The notes under the pieces are model-generated. The model searched no databases. It worked only from the letters and a program-made list of their open reading frames with translations, and was not told where the DNA came from. This document shows positions 17,764-25,118 of a stretch of DNA of 64,000 bases, piece by piece; position 1 is the stretch's first letter, and every line of letters starts with the position of its first letter. The position numbers were made by a program, and so were the translations under genes. Source of the stretch: Catalimonadaceae bacterium JC749 (GTDB lineage: Bacteria > Bacteroidota > Bacteroidia > Cytophagales > Cyclobacteriaceae); assembly GCA_021730635.1 (NCBI GenBank), contig JAJNNC010000001.1, positions 744,001 through 808,000 of the forward strand. Reading direction: 5' to 3'.

Positions 17764-20700
17764 TTAAAAGCTGACATTAACCCCTATATTATAACCTCTT
17801 GTCACTGGTGGGTTACCCACATCAATTCCCAAGGTAGTATCCGCATCACCGGCTACTCCCGGATCTAACCCTTCGTACTTGGTAATTGTGAACAGGTTGG
17901 TGGTTTGCAGGTAGACCCTTAATCGATTCATTCCCCACCGGTTTAGCATGCCACTGGGTACGTTATAAGCCAGTTGTAGGTTGGCTAAACGTCCGTAGTT
18001 ACCATTTTCCACATAGTAGGAATTTGATTGGTTATTCGTACTGAAGTTGGAAACGTTCTCATAGATGGGGGTGGTATTTCCACCATTTTCAAAGGTGAAG
18101 GACTCCAGCACTCTTTTGCCTTTTGCCGCTCCCGTAAAGGAAGGATAGAAGTCAGTAAACCAACGAGACTGGTTGAAAATATCGGCACCCAAAACAACCT
18201 GGAAGAAGGTCTCCAGTTCAAAGTTTCGATAATTCAATTTAAGGTTAATACCTCCGGTGAAGTCCGGTACCGGATCACCCAAATAGGTACGATCATCTGG
18301 CGAAATGGTGCCATCTCCGTCAATGTCAGCATAACGGAACCGGCCTACACCCTTACCATCTTGTTCCGGTGCTGCGTTTACTTCAGCTTCGTTTTGGAAC
18401 AGCCCTACTACCTGATAGCCATAGAAAGAAGAAATAGAATAGCCCAGCTGGTTACGTATCGGAGCGATACCTCGGTAAGACGGGCCGTCAAAGTAAGGCA
18501 CGCCAGGAGCTAAAGCTACGATCTCGTTATCTAGCAAGGAACCAATGGCTTTTAACTCAAAGTCAAAGTCTGTCGTGATATTACCACGGGTCACAACTTC
18601 AAGGTCAATTCCCTGGTTACGCATCTTAGCGATATTAACGGCCGGATCACTGGCCAGTGGCCCAATGACTGCAGGTGTCTCCAAGGTATACAACAGGTCT
18701 TCCGTATCTTTACGCCACAAGTCGAAGATTACTTCCAGTTTACCATCTAAAAACGTTCCGTCAAAACCAACGTTAGAAGTGATCGCCGTTTCCCACTTGG
18801 CATCTGCGTTTCCAATCCGGCTCCGGTAGAAACCCTCTCTAGGAGCGCCATTGCCACCATTTATATCATAGTAAGACTCGCCCAAGTTAGAAGCGAACAG
18901 GCTGTATTGGTTATAAGGATCCACGTTGTTGGAATTACCCATTTGCCCGTAGCCTCCTCTTATTTTCAGATCGTCCACGAAAGTCACGCCGCTCATAAAG
19001 TTTTCTTCGGAGATACGCCAGGCTGCTGAAACCGCCGGGAAGATACCGTAGCGATTATTGGCACCGAAGCGTGAAGAACCATCTCGACGTAGCACTCCGG
19101 TAAGCATGTATTTATCGTTGAAATTGTAGCGGACTTGCCCGAAGATGGAGTAGAATTTAACGCCTCGTCCGTAATTACTGAATACGTTCCGGTTGATCGT
19201 ATTAGACAAAGTGATGTAATCCAGATCACGGGAGAAAGGCTCCTGACCTGATCCGTTTATATTCCGGAAAAAACCGGTGTTCAACGCCTCGACTCCACCT
19301 AATACATTGATACTATGGACGCCAAATTCTCTCGAATAGTTAGCGGTGTTGGTAAATACCCAATCCCGGAAAAAACCAGCTCCTTCATTGTAAGAATAGG
19401 TGCTGCTGTTCTCGGAATTCTCATAGGAGGGTAGATTATAGTCGTAGAAATAGTTAAGGGACAAAAAACCTCCGAAATTACTGCGCAGCGTTAATCCCTC
19501 AAACAGATCAAGTTCAGCGTAGAGATTACCAAGTACTCCGTAGCCAAAGCCATTGTCATCCCTGTTACGTTCTCGCTCAGCTACAGGGTTCCGTGGGTTG
19601 TTAAATCCTTTGGCCTGTGTACCGGCGTAACCGCCAAAAGCATCATACACGGGAATAATAGAGGGCATTCGGAAAGCTGATAAAAACTGATTTTCATCAT
19701 CGGACGCTCCCCGTCCTCCAGAGCCTCCTAGCAGTCCTCGCCGGGAAATGTAGATACCCTGAATGTTCTCTCCAATACGCAGGTTGCTCAGTATATCATG
19801 TTCGGAGTTGATCCGGAACGTATAACGTTGGAATCGCTGGTTCAGCAGAATACCTTCCTGATCCTGCATACTCAAACTGGCGTAATAGCGGCTAGCCTCC
19901 GTGCCACCGGAAAAACCTAAGGTGTGGCGGTTTAAGAGGGCCGGCTGTGTAATCTCATTATACCAGTTGGTACCAGCTTTATTGGCAGGCATTACCAGGT
20001 AAATCGATCCCTTAGAAGGGTCATTGTTGTATTTCTCCCGTTCGGCGGCAAGGTCAATGTTACCAACTACGCCAAATTGGTTACCTACCATGATATAGTC
20101 GGGCAGTACCGGCTGATCACCGTTTCCGTATTGAGGGTGATCAAAAACAGGCTGCTCCCCAAGCTGCTGGGCAGTATTGCGGATGGCCCGCCAGGTCATA
20201 TCGGCCTCTTCCTGAGGAGAAAGTATGAAATCTACTTTACCCGGCATAGTCACCCCAGTTACACCATCATAGGTAACTCGCATTTCACCGTCTCGACTTC
20301 CTTTCTTGGTAGTATAAACGATTACTCCGTTGGCTGCCCGGGCTCCGTAAATAGAAGCAGAAGGAGCATCCTTTAGTACGGTAGTAGACTCAATATCGTC
20401 TGGTGGTAAAAAATCAACAGATCCTACCGGTATCCCATCTACGATGTAGAGTGGCTCGTTATTCCCAAAGCTTCCGAAGCCTCGGACACGCACAATACTG
20501 GAAGTACCTGGCTGTCCGTTGGTGATTACAGTTACCCCCCCTACACGACCTTGTAATTGCTGTTCCACGTTGCCTGAGGGTATAGCTACCAATTCTTCAG
20601 GATCCACGGTGGCCACAGCTCCAGTCACCTCTCTACGCTCTTCGGTAGAGTAACCTGTTACTACTATTTCACTCAGCGCCTGAATATCGGCTGCCATCGC

Positions 20701-20994
20701 TAAATCGATTGTGCTTTGGCTGCCTACCGTAATTTCTTCTGTAGCATAGCCAATAGAAGAAAATACCAGTACACTCTCTTCGCCAGGTACGTTAACAGTA
20801 TAACTTCCTTCAATATCTGTTACGGTACCTTGCGTAGTGCCCTTCACTAGGACGTTGACACCGGGTAAGGGCTCCCCGGACTCCAAATCAGTTACTTTAC
20901 CTGAAACGCTCTTCTGTTGAGCGTAAATGCTACTCCAAGCGAATATGCTTAGTGTTAGCATCAGGAAGTACCTAAAACCTGTAGAAATTTTCAT
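17764..20994 (-). CDS. SusC/RagA-family TonB-linked outer-membrane channel
   Basis: A 1076-residue outer-membrane channel that imports oligosaccharide with SusD. Residues 1-26 are a signal peptide (FAWSSIYAQ); 28-113 are the carboxypeptidase-regulatory-like domain (VSGKVTDLESGEPLPGVNV). The VVTGYS segment at 111-116 begins the plug; YIVDGIP (183-189) and KDAPSASIYGARAANGVI (208-225) are the SusC/RagA signature. The barrel ends in NVSF. The start at 20994 gives a complete signal peptide. The first 9 residues are echoed by a short fossil at 21126-21185. A small hairpin (21044-21058) lies in the leader. Confidence 0.95.
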   Translation of the reverse strand: MKISTGFRYFLMLTLSIFAWSSIYAQQKSVSGKVTDLESGEPLPGVNVLVKGTTQGTVTDIEGSYTVNVPGEESVLVFSSIGYATEEITVGSQSTIDLAMAADIQALSEIVVTGYSTEERREVTGAVATVDPEELVAIPSGNVEQQLQGRVGGVTVITNGQPGTSSIVRVRGFGSFGNNEPLYIVDGIPVGSVDFLPPDDIESTTVLKDAPSASIYGARAANGVIVYTTKKGSRDGEMRVTYDGVTGVTMPGKVDFILSPQEEADMTWRAIRNTAQQLGEQPVFDHPQYGNGDQPVLPDYIMVGNQFGVVGNIDLAAEREKYNNDPSKGSIYLVMPANKAGTNWYNEITQPALLNRHTLGFSGGTEASRYYASLSMQDQEGILLNQRFQRYTFRINSEHDILSNLRIGENIQGIYISRRGLLGGSGGRGASDDENQFLSAFRMPSIIPVYDAFGGYAGTQAKGFNNPRNPVAERERNRDDNGFGYGVLGNLYAELDLFEGLTLRSNFGGFLSLNYFYDYNLPSYENSENSSTYSYNEGAGFFRDWVFTNTANYSREFGVHSINVLGGVEALNTGFFRNINGSGQEPFSRDLDYITLSNTINRNVFSNYGRGVKFYSIFGQVRYNFNDKYMLTGVLRRDGSSRFGANNRYGIFPAVSAAWRISEENFMSGVTFVDDLKIRGGYGQMGNSNNVDPYNQYSLFASNLGESYYDINGGNGAPREGFYRSRIGNADAKWETAITSNVGFDGTFLDGKLEVIFDLWRKDTEDLLYTLETPAVIGPLASDPAVNIAKMRNQGIDLEVVTRGNITTDFDFELKAIGSLLDNEIVALAPGVPYFDGPSYRGIAPIRNQLGYSISSFYGYQVVGLFQNEAEVNAAPEQDGKGVGRFRYADIDGDGTISPDDRTYLGDPVPDFTGGINLKLNYRNFELETFFQVVLGADIFNQSRWFTDFYPSFTGAAKGKRVLESFTFENGGNTTPIYENVSNFSTNNQSNSYYVENGNYGRLANLQLAYNVPSGMLNRWGMNRLRVYLQTTNLFTITKYEGLDPGVAGDADTTLGIDVGNPPVTRGYNIGVNVSF

Positions 20995-21043
20995 GTAAGA
21001 TAGTTTTAAGTGGATAATAAAATTCTAGTACATCAATAGCGGG

Positions 21044-21058
21044 TTCCCCACAGGGGAA
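21044..21058 (-). promoter_or_regulatory. Small hairpin in the susC leader
   Basis: TTCCCC-ACA-GGGGAA, a perfect 6-bp GC-rich stem, lies 50 to 64 bases upstream of the susC start in otherwise AT-rich sequence. There is no T tract, so it is more likely a leader structure than a terminator. Confidence 0.4.
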
Positions 21059-21125
21059 AGGCTTTAGACAAATAATAACTATACTATTTGCCTATATAGA
21101 CGAGCATTAACAGTATTAAATCCTT

Positions 21126-21185
21126 TTAGGATTTTCGTGAGAATGTAAACGGTGGAGGGTATCTTAAGCTAGTAAAAATTTTCAT
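21126..21185 (-). pseudogene. Remnant of a susC 5' end
   Basis: A 19-codon frame on the minus strand reads MKIFTSLRYPPPFTFSRKS then stop. It resembles the start of the intact susC (MKISTGFRYFLMLTLS). The bases before its ATG (ACTTAAAACTAT.TTACATG) match those before the true susC ATG with only a one-base gap. The similarity stops after about 16 codons, so only the leader and first part of a signal peptide remain. It could be what is left after loss of an older susC copy, or a local duplication. It is not expected to encode a working protein. Confidence 0.65.
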
Positions 21186-21604
21186 GTAAATAGTTTTAAG
21201 TTGTTAAATATTAGTTTCAGTCAGATAATGAAACACCAAATAAAATAGGAAGAAAGCTAGATTTACATTATCCGAATTGTACTGTAACTTTAGCGAATTT
21301 TTCGTATACTCACAATAATAAATAACCTTTTTTTTACAATTTTTTTAACGTTTTCCTTCTTGTACTTCTATTATCCTACATGCAGGATGTATACTAATCT
21401 CCCTTTTTAAAGTATTGCTGAGCGTTCTCTAGGACGCAGTAGGCTAAATTCAATAATAAATATAATTTTTTATTCATACTTTCTTACTTTAAATAAATTA
21501 ATGATAGTATTATATTGTTTTTCTAAGAAAAAGCGCTGTATATAAAAACTTCCTGTTGCAATTGATATAAATAGCATAACCCATCTATTTTCTTTAAAAT
21601 AGTA

Positions 21605-21648
21605 AAAAGAGGCTGTTGTAAGAGTGCTCACAGGATGCTCTACAGCCT
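21605..21648 (-). terminator. Orphan terminator-like hairpin
   Basis: AGGCTGT (21610-21616) and ACAGCCT (21642-21648) form a 7-bp stem that can extend with inner AGAG/CTCT pairing. On the minus strand it is followed by CTCTTTTTAC. There is no recognised gene upstream on this strand before the MFS terminator, so the transcript it would end is unknown. Confidence 0.5.
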
Positions 21649-22053
21649 ATAATAATTAATATTAATTCTCACTGATATTTGCTCTTTCTACAATTGATAA
21701 ACAAGTTTCAATATTGCTTGGAACGGGAAAGATAGAAATGGCAGTAAAGGCCATATTTCAAAGCCGCAATTCAGTCATCTACGAAAATAGTGGTAACTGG
21801 CAGGATACCTGAAAGGGAAAACGCCTCCTGCAATATGCTAAATAAAAGCTACAAAACATGCTTGCAATCCACTTTCTCCAGCGCTAAGGCACCTCTTGTA
21901 AGCCGGTAGTAAGATCACAAGGTCAGTTAAGAATCCGATTAGACAGACCTGTTGACCTAGTAGCCCTGGGTACAAACATGAAAATTTAATCGAAATGAGG
22001 TTATGCCTGAAAAATTCGGTCTGTAACTATTATAACAATGATATAAAATAAAA

Positions 22054-22098
22054 AAGCTAACGCTGGCGCTTCAGGTAACCTGATGCTGGCGTTAGCTT
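22054..22098 (-). terminator. Terminator of the MFS gene
   Basis: AAGCTAACGC (22054-22063) and GCGTTAGCTT (22089-22098) are perfect 10-bp arms, with an inner CAGGTAACCTG palindrome in the loop. On the minus strand a run of T residues follows. It begins 67 bases after the MFS stop. Confidence 0.85.
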
Positions 22099-22165
22099 AC
22101 AGTGCTTTACATATCAGACTGTTTTAAACAGGCTAATCGTTACTAGATTTTATACGACAAGACCT

Positions 22166-23404
22166 TTAATGAACAACCTCTGTAGGTGTTTTCTCTGTTC
22201 TCTTGATATTCTTTTGCCAGAAAAAGAAGATGGTAAACAGCACGATTAATATTGCTGGGAACAACACCATTTTTTCAAGGGTATCTTGTCCGGCAGCCAA
22301 CTCTAGTGCATTCCCTGTGAGACCTTCAGCCGAATTTTCTGCTCTGGCACTGTCAATCCAGTTCCCAATGATAGGCTGGAAAATAGAAGAAGAGAACATA
22401 CCAACCGCCCCAATTACAGACATACCCAAGGCACTACTTAGCGGTACTCTTTGTGCTACAGCACCTACCATGACTGGCCAGAAGTAACAAATACCAAGGG
22501 CAAAAATAATGGTAGCTACATAGGCCATGGGGCCTGTTACCGTACTGAACATGTAAATACCAATAGTTGATAAGATCGCACCTCCCAGCAAAACACCAGT
22601 CTGACCCAAAAAATGGACAACAGGACCAGCGAAAAATCTACCTACTGCCATTAATCCACTTGTCAGGGCCAAGATTATCATGGGCTCTGCTCCGCTGCTG
22701 CTCAAAATAATGCTTACCCACTGGTTGGGACCAAATTCAGTGATCGCTGTGAGAGCCATACAGATAATCAGGAAAATATAGACCGGGCTTATCATAGCCT
22801 TAAAGTTTTTAGCAAGTGAGGTTGATCCTTCCACAGTAGGTCTGGGGAAAGCTTTGCCAAAAAATAAAACAGCGTAAGTAAGGGTAGGAATCATAATGAT
22901 CCACATCTGTGCCTCCCAGGATAAACCGAGATCGGTCATGAATTTGGAGATAAGAGAACCAAGAACAATTCCTCCCGGGAACCACATATGAAACCGGTTC
23001 AACATTTTATTCATTTGTACACCGGAATACATATCGGCGATCATAGGGTTACAGGCAGCTTCTGTACAACCATTACCAAAACCAATAAACAGGGTAGAAA
23101 TCAATAAGCTTGCATATCCACCTGCGAAAATGGTTAGTAGAATCCCTAAAGTATGGGCTACAAAAGCCACCAACATGATGTTTTTAGGACCAAAAGTGTG
23201 ATAAACCAATCCCCCAATGACCATGGAAATGGGAAATCCCAAAAACCACATGGAATTGATAAATCCTAGTTGCTCGGCAGAAAGGCCAAATTCTTCGCCA
23301 AGCTGAGGTAGAATTCCTGCTCTGATAGAAAAAGAAAAAGCAGTAGTAATCAGCGCAAAGCAACTCCCATAAAATAATGCTTTCCTGTTAATGTTTTCGT
23401 TCAT
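22166..23404 (-). CDS. MFS transporter
   Basis: A 412-residue inner-membrane transporter with about 12 hydrophobic spans. The segment GGLVYHTFGPKNIM after span 2 is the usual MFS loop between spans 2 and 3. The GFGNGCTEAACNPMIADMYSG segment in span 4-5 resembles sugar and organic acid porters of Bacteroidota, but the substrate is not certain. It sits upstream of susCD on the same strand, beyond a 1.17-kb gap and its own terminator, so it is a separate transcription unit that may bring in the sugars released by the locus. A perfect 14-bp inverted repeat lies 44 bases before the start. Confidence 0.85.
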   Translation of the reverse strand: MNENINRKALFYGSCFALITTAFSFSIRAGILPQLGEEFGLSAEQLGFINSMWFLGFPISMVIGGLVYHTFGPKNIMLVAFVAHTLGILLTIFAGGYASLLISTLFIGFGNGCTEAACNPMIADMYSGVQMNKMLNRFHMWFPGGIVLGSLISKFMTDLGLSWEAQMWIIMIPTLTYAVLFFGKAFPRPTVEGSTSLAKNFKAMISPVYIFLIICMALTAITEFGPNQWVSIILSSSGAEPMIILALTSGLMAVGRFFAGPVVHFLGQTGVLLGGAILSTIGIYMFSTVTGPMAYVATIIFALGICYFWPVMVGAVAQRVPLSSALGMSVIGAVGMFSSSIFQPIIGNWIDSARAENSAEGLTGNALELAAGQDTLEKMVLFPAILIVLFTIFFFWQKNIKRTEKTPTEVVH

Positions 23405-23447
23405 TAGTTGTTAGGTTTTAGGTTATCTAAAGTTTTATCACAATTTA

Positions 23448-23498
23448 TCAAAAAATCATAGCACAAGTAAATAATGAATTTACTCTATGATTTTTTGA
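23448..23498 (-). promoter_or_regulatory. Perfect 14-bp inverted repeat upstream of MFS gene
   Basis: TCAAAAAATCATAG (23448-23461) and CTATGATTTTTTGA (23485-23498) are perfect reverse complements with a 23-base spacer. Position and symmetry suit an operator for a dimeric regulator pair or a leader hairpin; no T tract follows to favour a terminator on the minus strand. Confidence 0.5.
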
Positions 23499-23710
23499 CG
23501 AAGTTAATCCAGAATACCATACAGAGTATTCGCATAGAATTGGATTTAGTACTTTATTTTGTATTCTCTTCTACGCCAGAAATCTTATAAATTAAACTGT
23601 TGAGCAAAAAAATTGAAAATAAAAGCGAAAGATCAATAAAGTAATAAAAATGCATGAACTATAGCAATCATTTATTATAAAATTTATAGCACAGAAGGTT
23701 TGCATGAAGC

Positions 23711-23739
23711 AAAAAAAAGCCGGAACTGTCGGTCCGGCT
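23711..23739 (-). terminator. Terminator of the bamA-ompH block
   Basis: AGCCGGA (23718-23724) and TCCGGCT (23733-23739) pair around an 8-base loop; on the minus strand it is followed by eight T residues. It lies 26 bases after the last ompH stop. Confidence 0.92.
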
Positions 23740-23764
23740 ATGCTGGTATATTTTATTACATTTG

Positions 23765-24337
23765 CTAATTGTTGTCAGGCTTGATATTGCTGGAACTAGA
23801 GTTACCGGAATTAGAGTTGGCCGGTGCAGGTGTAATTCCCAGATCTTTCAGCACTAAATCAGAAATGTCTGACTCTTCTTCGTTCTGTACATACAACAGA
23901 GCAGCAGGTGTAAGAATATGTGTGTATCCATTTGCCTTTGCCACTTTGTCAATAGAAGTCTGAATTTTGTTATAGACAGGCTCCAGCAATTCTGCTTGTT
24001 TCTGCTGCAACTGTAGTTGAGCCGTCTGCTGATCTTGCTGAATCTGCTGCTGTAGGTCTTGCAATTCTTTTTCTTTGGTAGCTCTGGCTTCTTCCGTCAT
24101 AGTAGCAGCAGACTTCTGATATTGTTGTAATTGCTGCTGAAACCCCTGAGCAGTGGCGTTGATCTTAGTAGAGAGTTGCTTTTCAAATGAACGAAGCTCC
24201 GACTCTACCGATTTAGCTTCAGGCATTTGGCTCAGAATGTAGTCTGTATTGGCAAATCCAAGTTTAAAATCCTGTGCAATCGCACCAAAACTCAGCAAGG
24301 TCAGGGCAACGCCTACAAATACAAATTTGATGTTCAT
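23765..24337 (-). CDS. OmpH/Skp-family periplasmic chaperone (distal copy)
   Basis: A 190-residue periplasmic holdase that would keep unfolded outer-membrane proteins soluble on their way to BamA. Start MNIKFVFV at 24337 gives a 22-residue signal peptide (GAIAQ); a longer frame start at 24427 has no signal character. Residues 25-55 are the first body strand (KLGFANTDYIL), 45-115 a Gln-rich coiled coil forming the tentacles, and about 120-165 return to the body. The Asn/Ser-rich tail is likely disordered. It is the second of two OmpH genes after bamA and ends in a strong terminator. Confidence 0.92.
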   Translation of the reverse strand: MNIKFVFVGVALTLLSFGAIAQDFKLGFANTDYILSQMPEAKSVESELRSFEKQLSTKINATAQGFQQQLQQYQKSAATMTEEARATKEKELQDLQQQIQQDQQTAQLQLQQKQAELLEPVYNKIQTSIDKVAKANGYTHILTPAALLYVQNEEESDISDLVLKDLGITPAPANSNSGNSSSSNIKPDNN

Positions 24338-24533
24338 TATATATTTCGAGTTTAACATGAGATATTCACTTAAATGTTTAAATATAAATTTGAAACTCTT
24401 TATACTAATACTATCTCCGTTACCCATTGCTTTAGGCTTACTATTTGGATTTAGTATTCATTGGATTAGACTCGCTTGTCGTTAAACAACAAATATCGTT
24501 TACACAGCATTCCGTTTTATCCATTAATTTAGC

Positions 24534-25109
24534 TTATTTAATGGTATCTTCTTCTTCTCCCAAACCCAATTCATCCAATACAAAATCTGTGTAGTCGTGT
24601 ATAGGATCGGTATATATCATGACCAGATCCGCTGACTTATCAAACACTATTTGCAGTTTATGCTGTTTGGCCACCTTTTCCACTGCTTCAAACACCTCAT
24701 CCTGAACAGGCTTAATCAATTCTTTTTTCTTTAAATAATATAACCCTTCGTACCCAAAAACCTTATTCTGATATTCCTTCAGCGTATTTTCTTTTTCCCG
24801 GATAGCAGCCATTCTCTCTTCCCGCATCTCTTCTGTCAGCAAAACCTCTTCTGCCTGGTAGGCACTATACATATCATCTATTTCCTTCTGCATGTTCAGA
24901 ATTTCCTCTTCCCATTTAGTGGCCAGATTCTGTACTTCACCCTGCACTTTCTGATAATCCGGCATCTTACTGAGTATGAAATCTGTATTAACATAACCAA
25001 ATTTCTGGCCAAAAGAAGCACCTGGCACCATAGAGGCGCACAAAGTTACAAAAACAAATAGTATTGTGCAGGGTAAACGCTCAATAATGTTCAACATCTT
25101 CATAACCAT
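24534..25109 (-). CDS. OmpH/Skp-family periplasmic chaperone (proximal copy)
   Basis: A 191-residue paralogue of the next gene, with the same body strand (KFGYVNTDFILSKMPDY) and a coiled-coil arm of alternating Glu, Lys and Leu (about 50-110). The arm is charged rather than Gln-rich and the C-terminus is acidic, so the two chaperones may prefer different clients. The N-terminus MVMKMLNIIERLPCTILF is a signal peptide; the internal ATG at 25103 would serve as well. The start is 9 bases after the bamA stop, so both genes are probably on one transcript. Confidence 0.92.
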   Translation of the reverse strand: MVMKMLNIIERLPCTILFVFVTLCASMVPGASFGQKFGYVNTDFILSKMPDYQKVQGEVQNLATKWEEEILNMQKEIDDMYSAYQAEEVLLTEEMREERMAAIREKENTLKEYQNKVFGYEGLYYLKKKELIKPVQDEVFEAVEKVAKQHKLQIVFDKSADLVMIYTDPIHDYTDFVLDELGLGEEEDTIK

Positions 25110-25118
25110 GCTTTAACT

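Larger units (their letters stand above)
20995..22165. other. 1.17-kb intergenic region upstream of susC
   Basis: An AT-rich stretch between susC and the MFS gene. It contains a leader hairpin (21044-21058), a second decayed susC start (21126-21185), a terminator-like hairpin of unknown parent transcript (21605-21648) and the MFS terminator (22054-22098). Between 21650 and 22050 I saw no clean open frame or known element. The susC promoter must lie here but no perfect TAnnTTTG box was found on the minus strand. Confidence 0.6.
23405..23764. other. Intergenic region upstream of MFS gene
   Basis: An AT-rich stretch with a perfect 14-bp inverted repeat near the MFS start and the ompH terminator at its right end. 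No coding frame is evident. Confidence 0.6.

Noticed and set aside
18028-18513. A 161-codon plus-strand frame inside susC
   Set aside because: It is a shadow of the well-supported SusC barrel and has no signal or domain.
21650-22050. Possible decayed transposon or pseudogene
   Set aside because: I could not match any frame to a known transposase or to SusC/D; terminal repeats were not found, so nothing specific is claimed.
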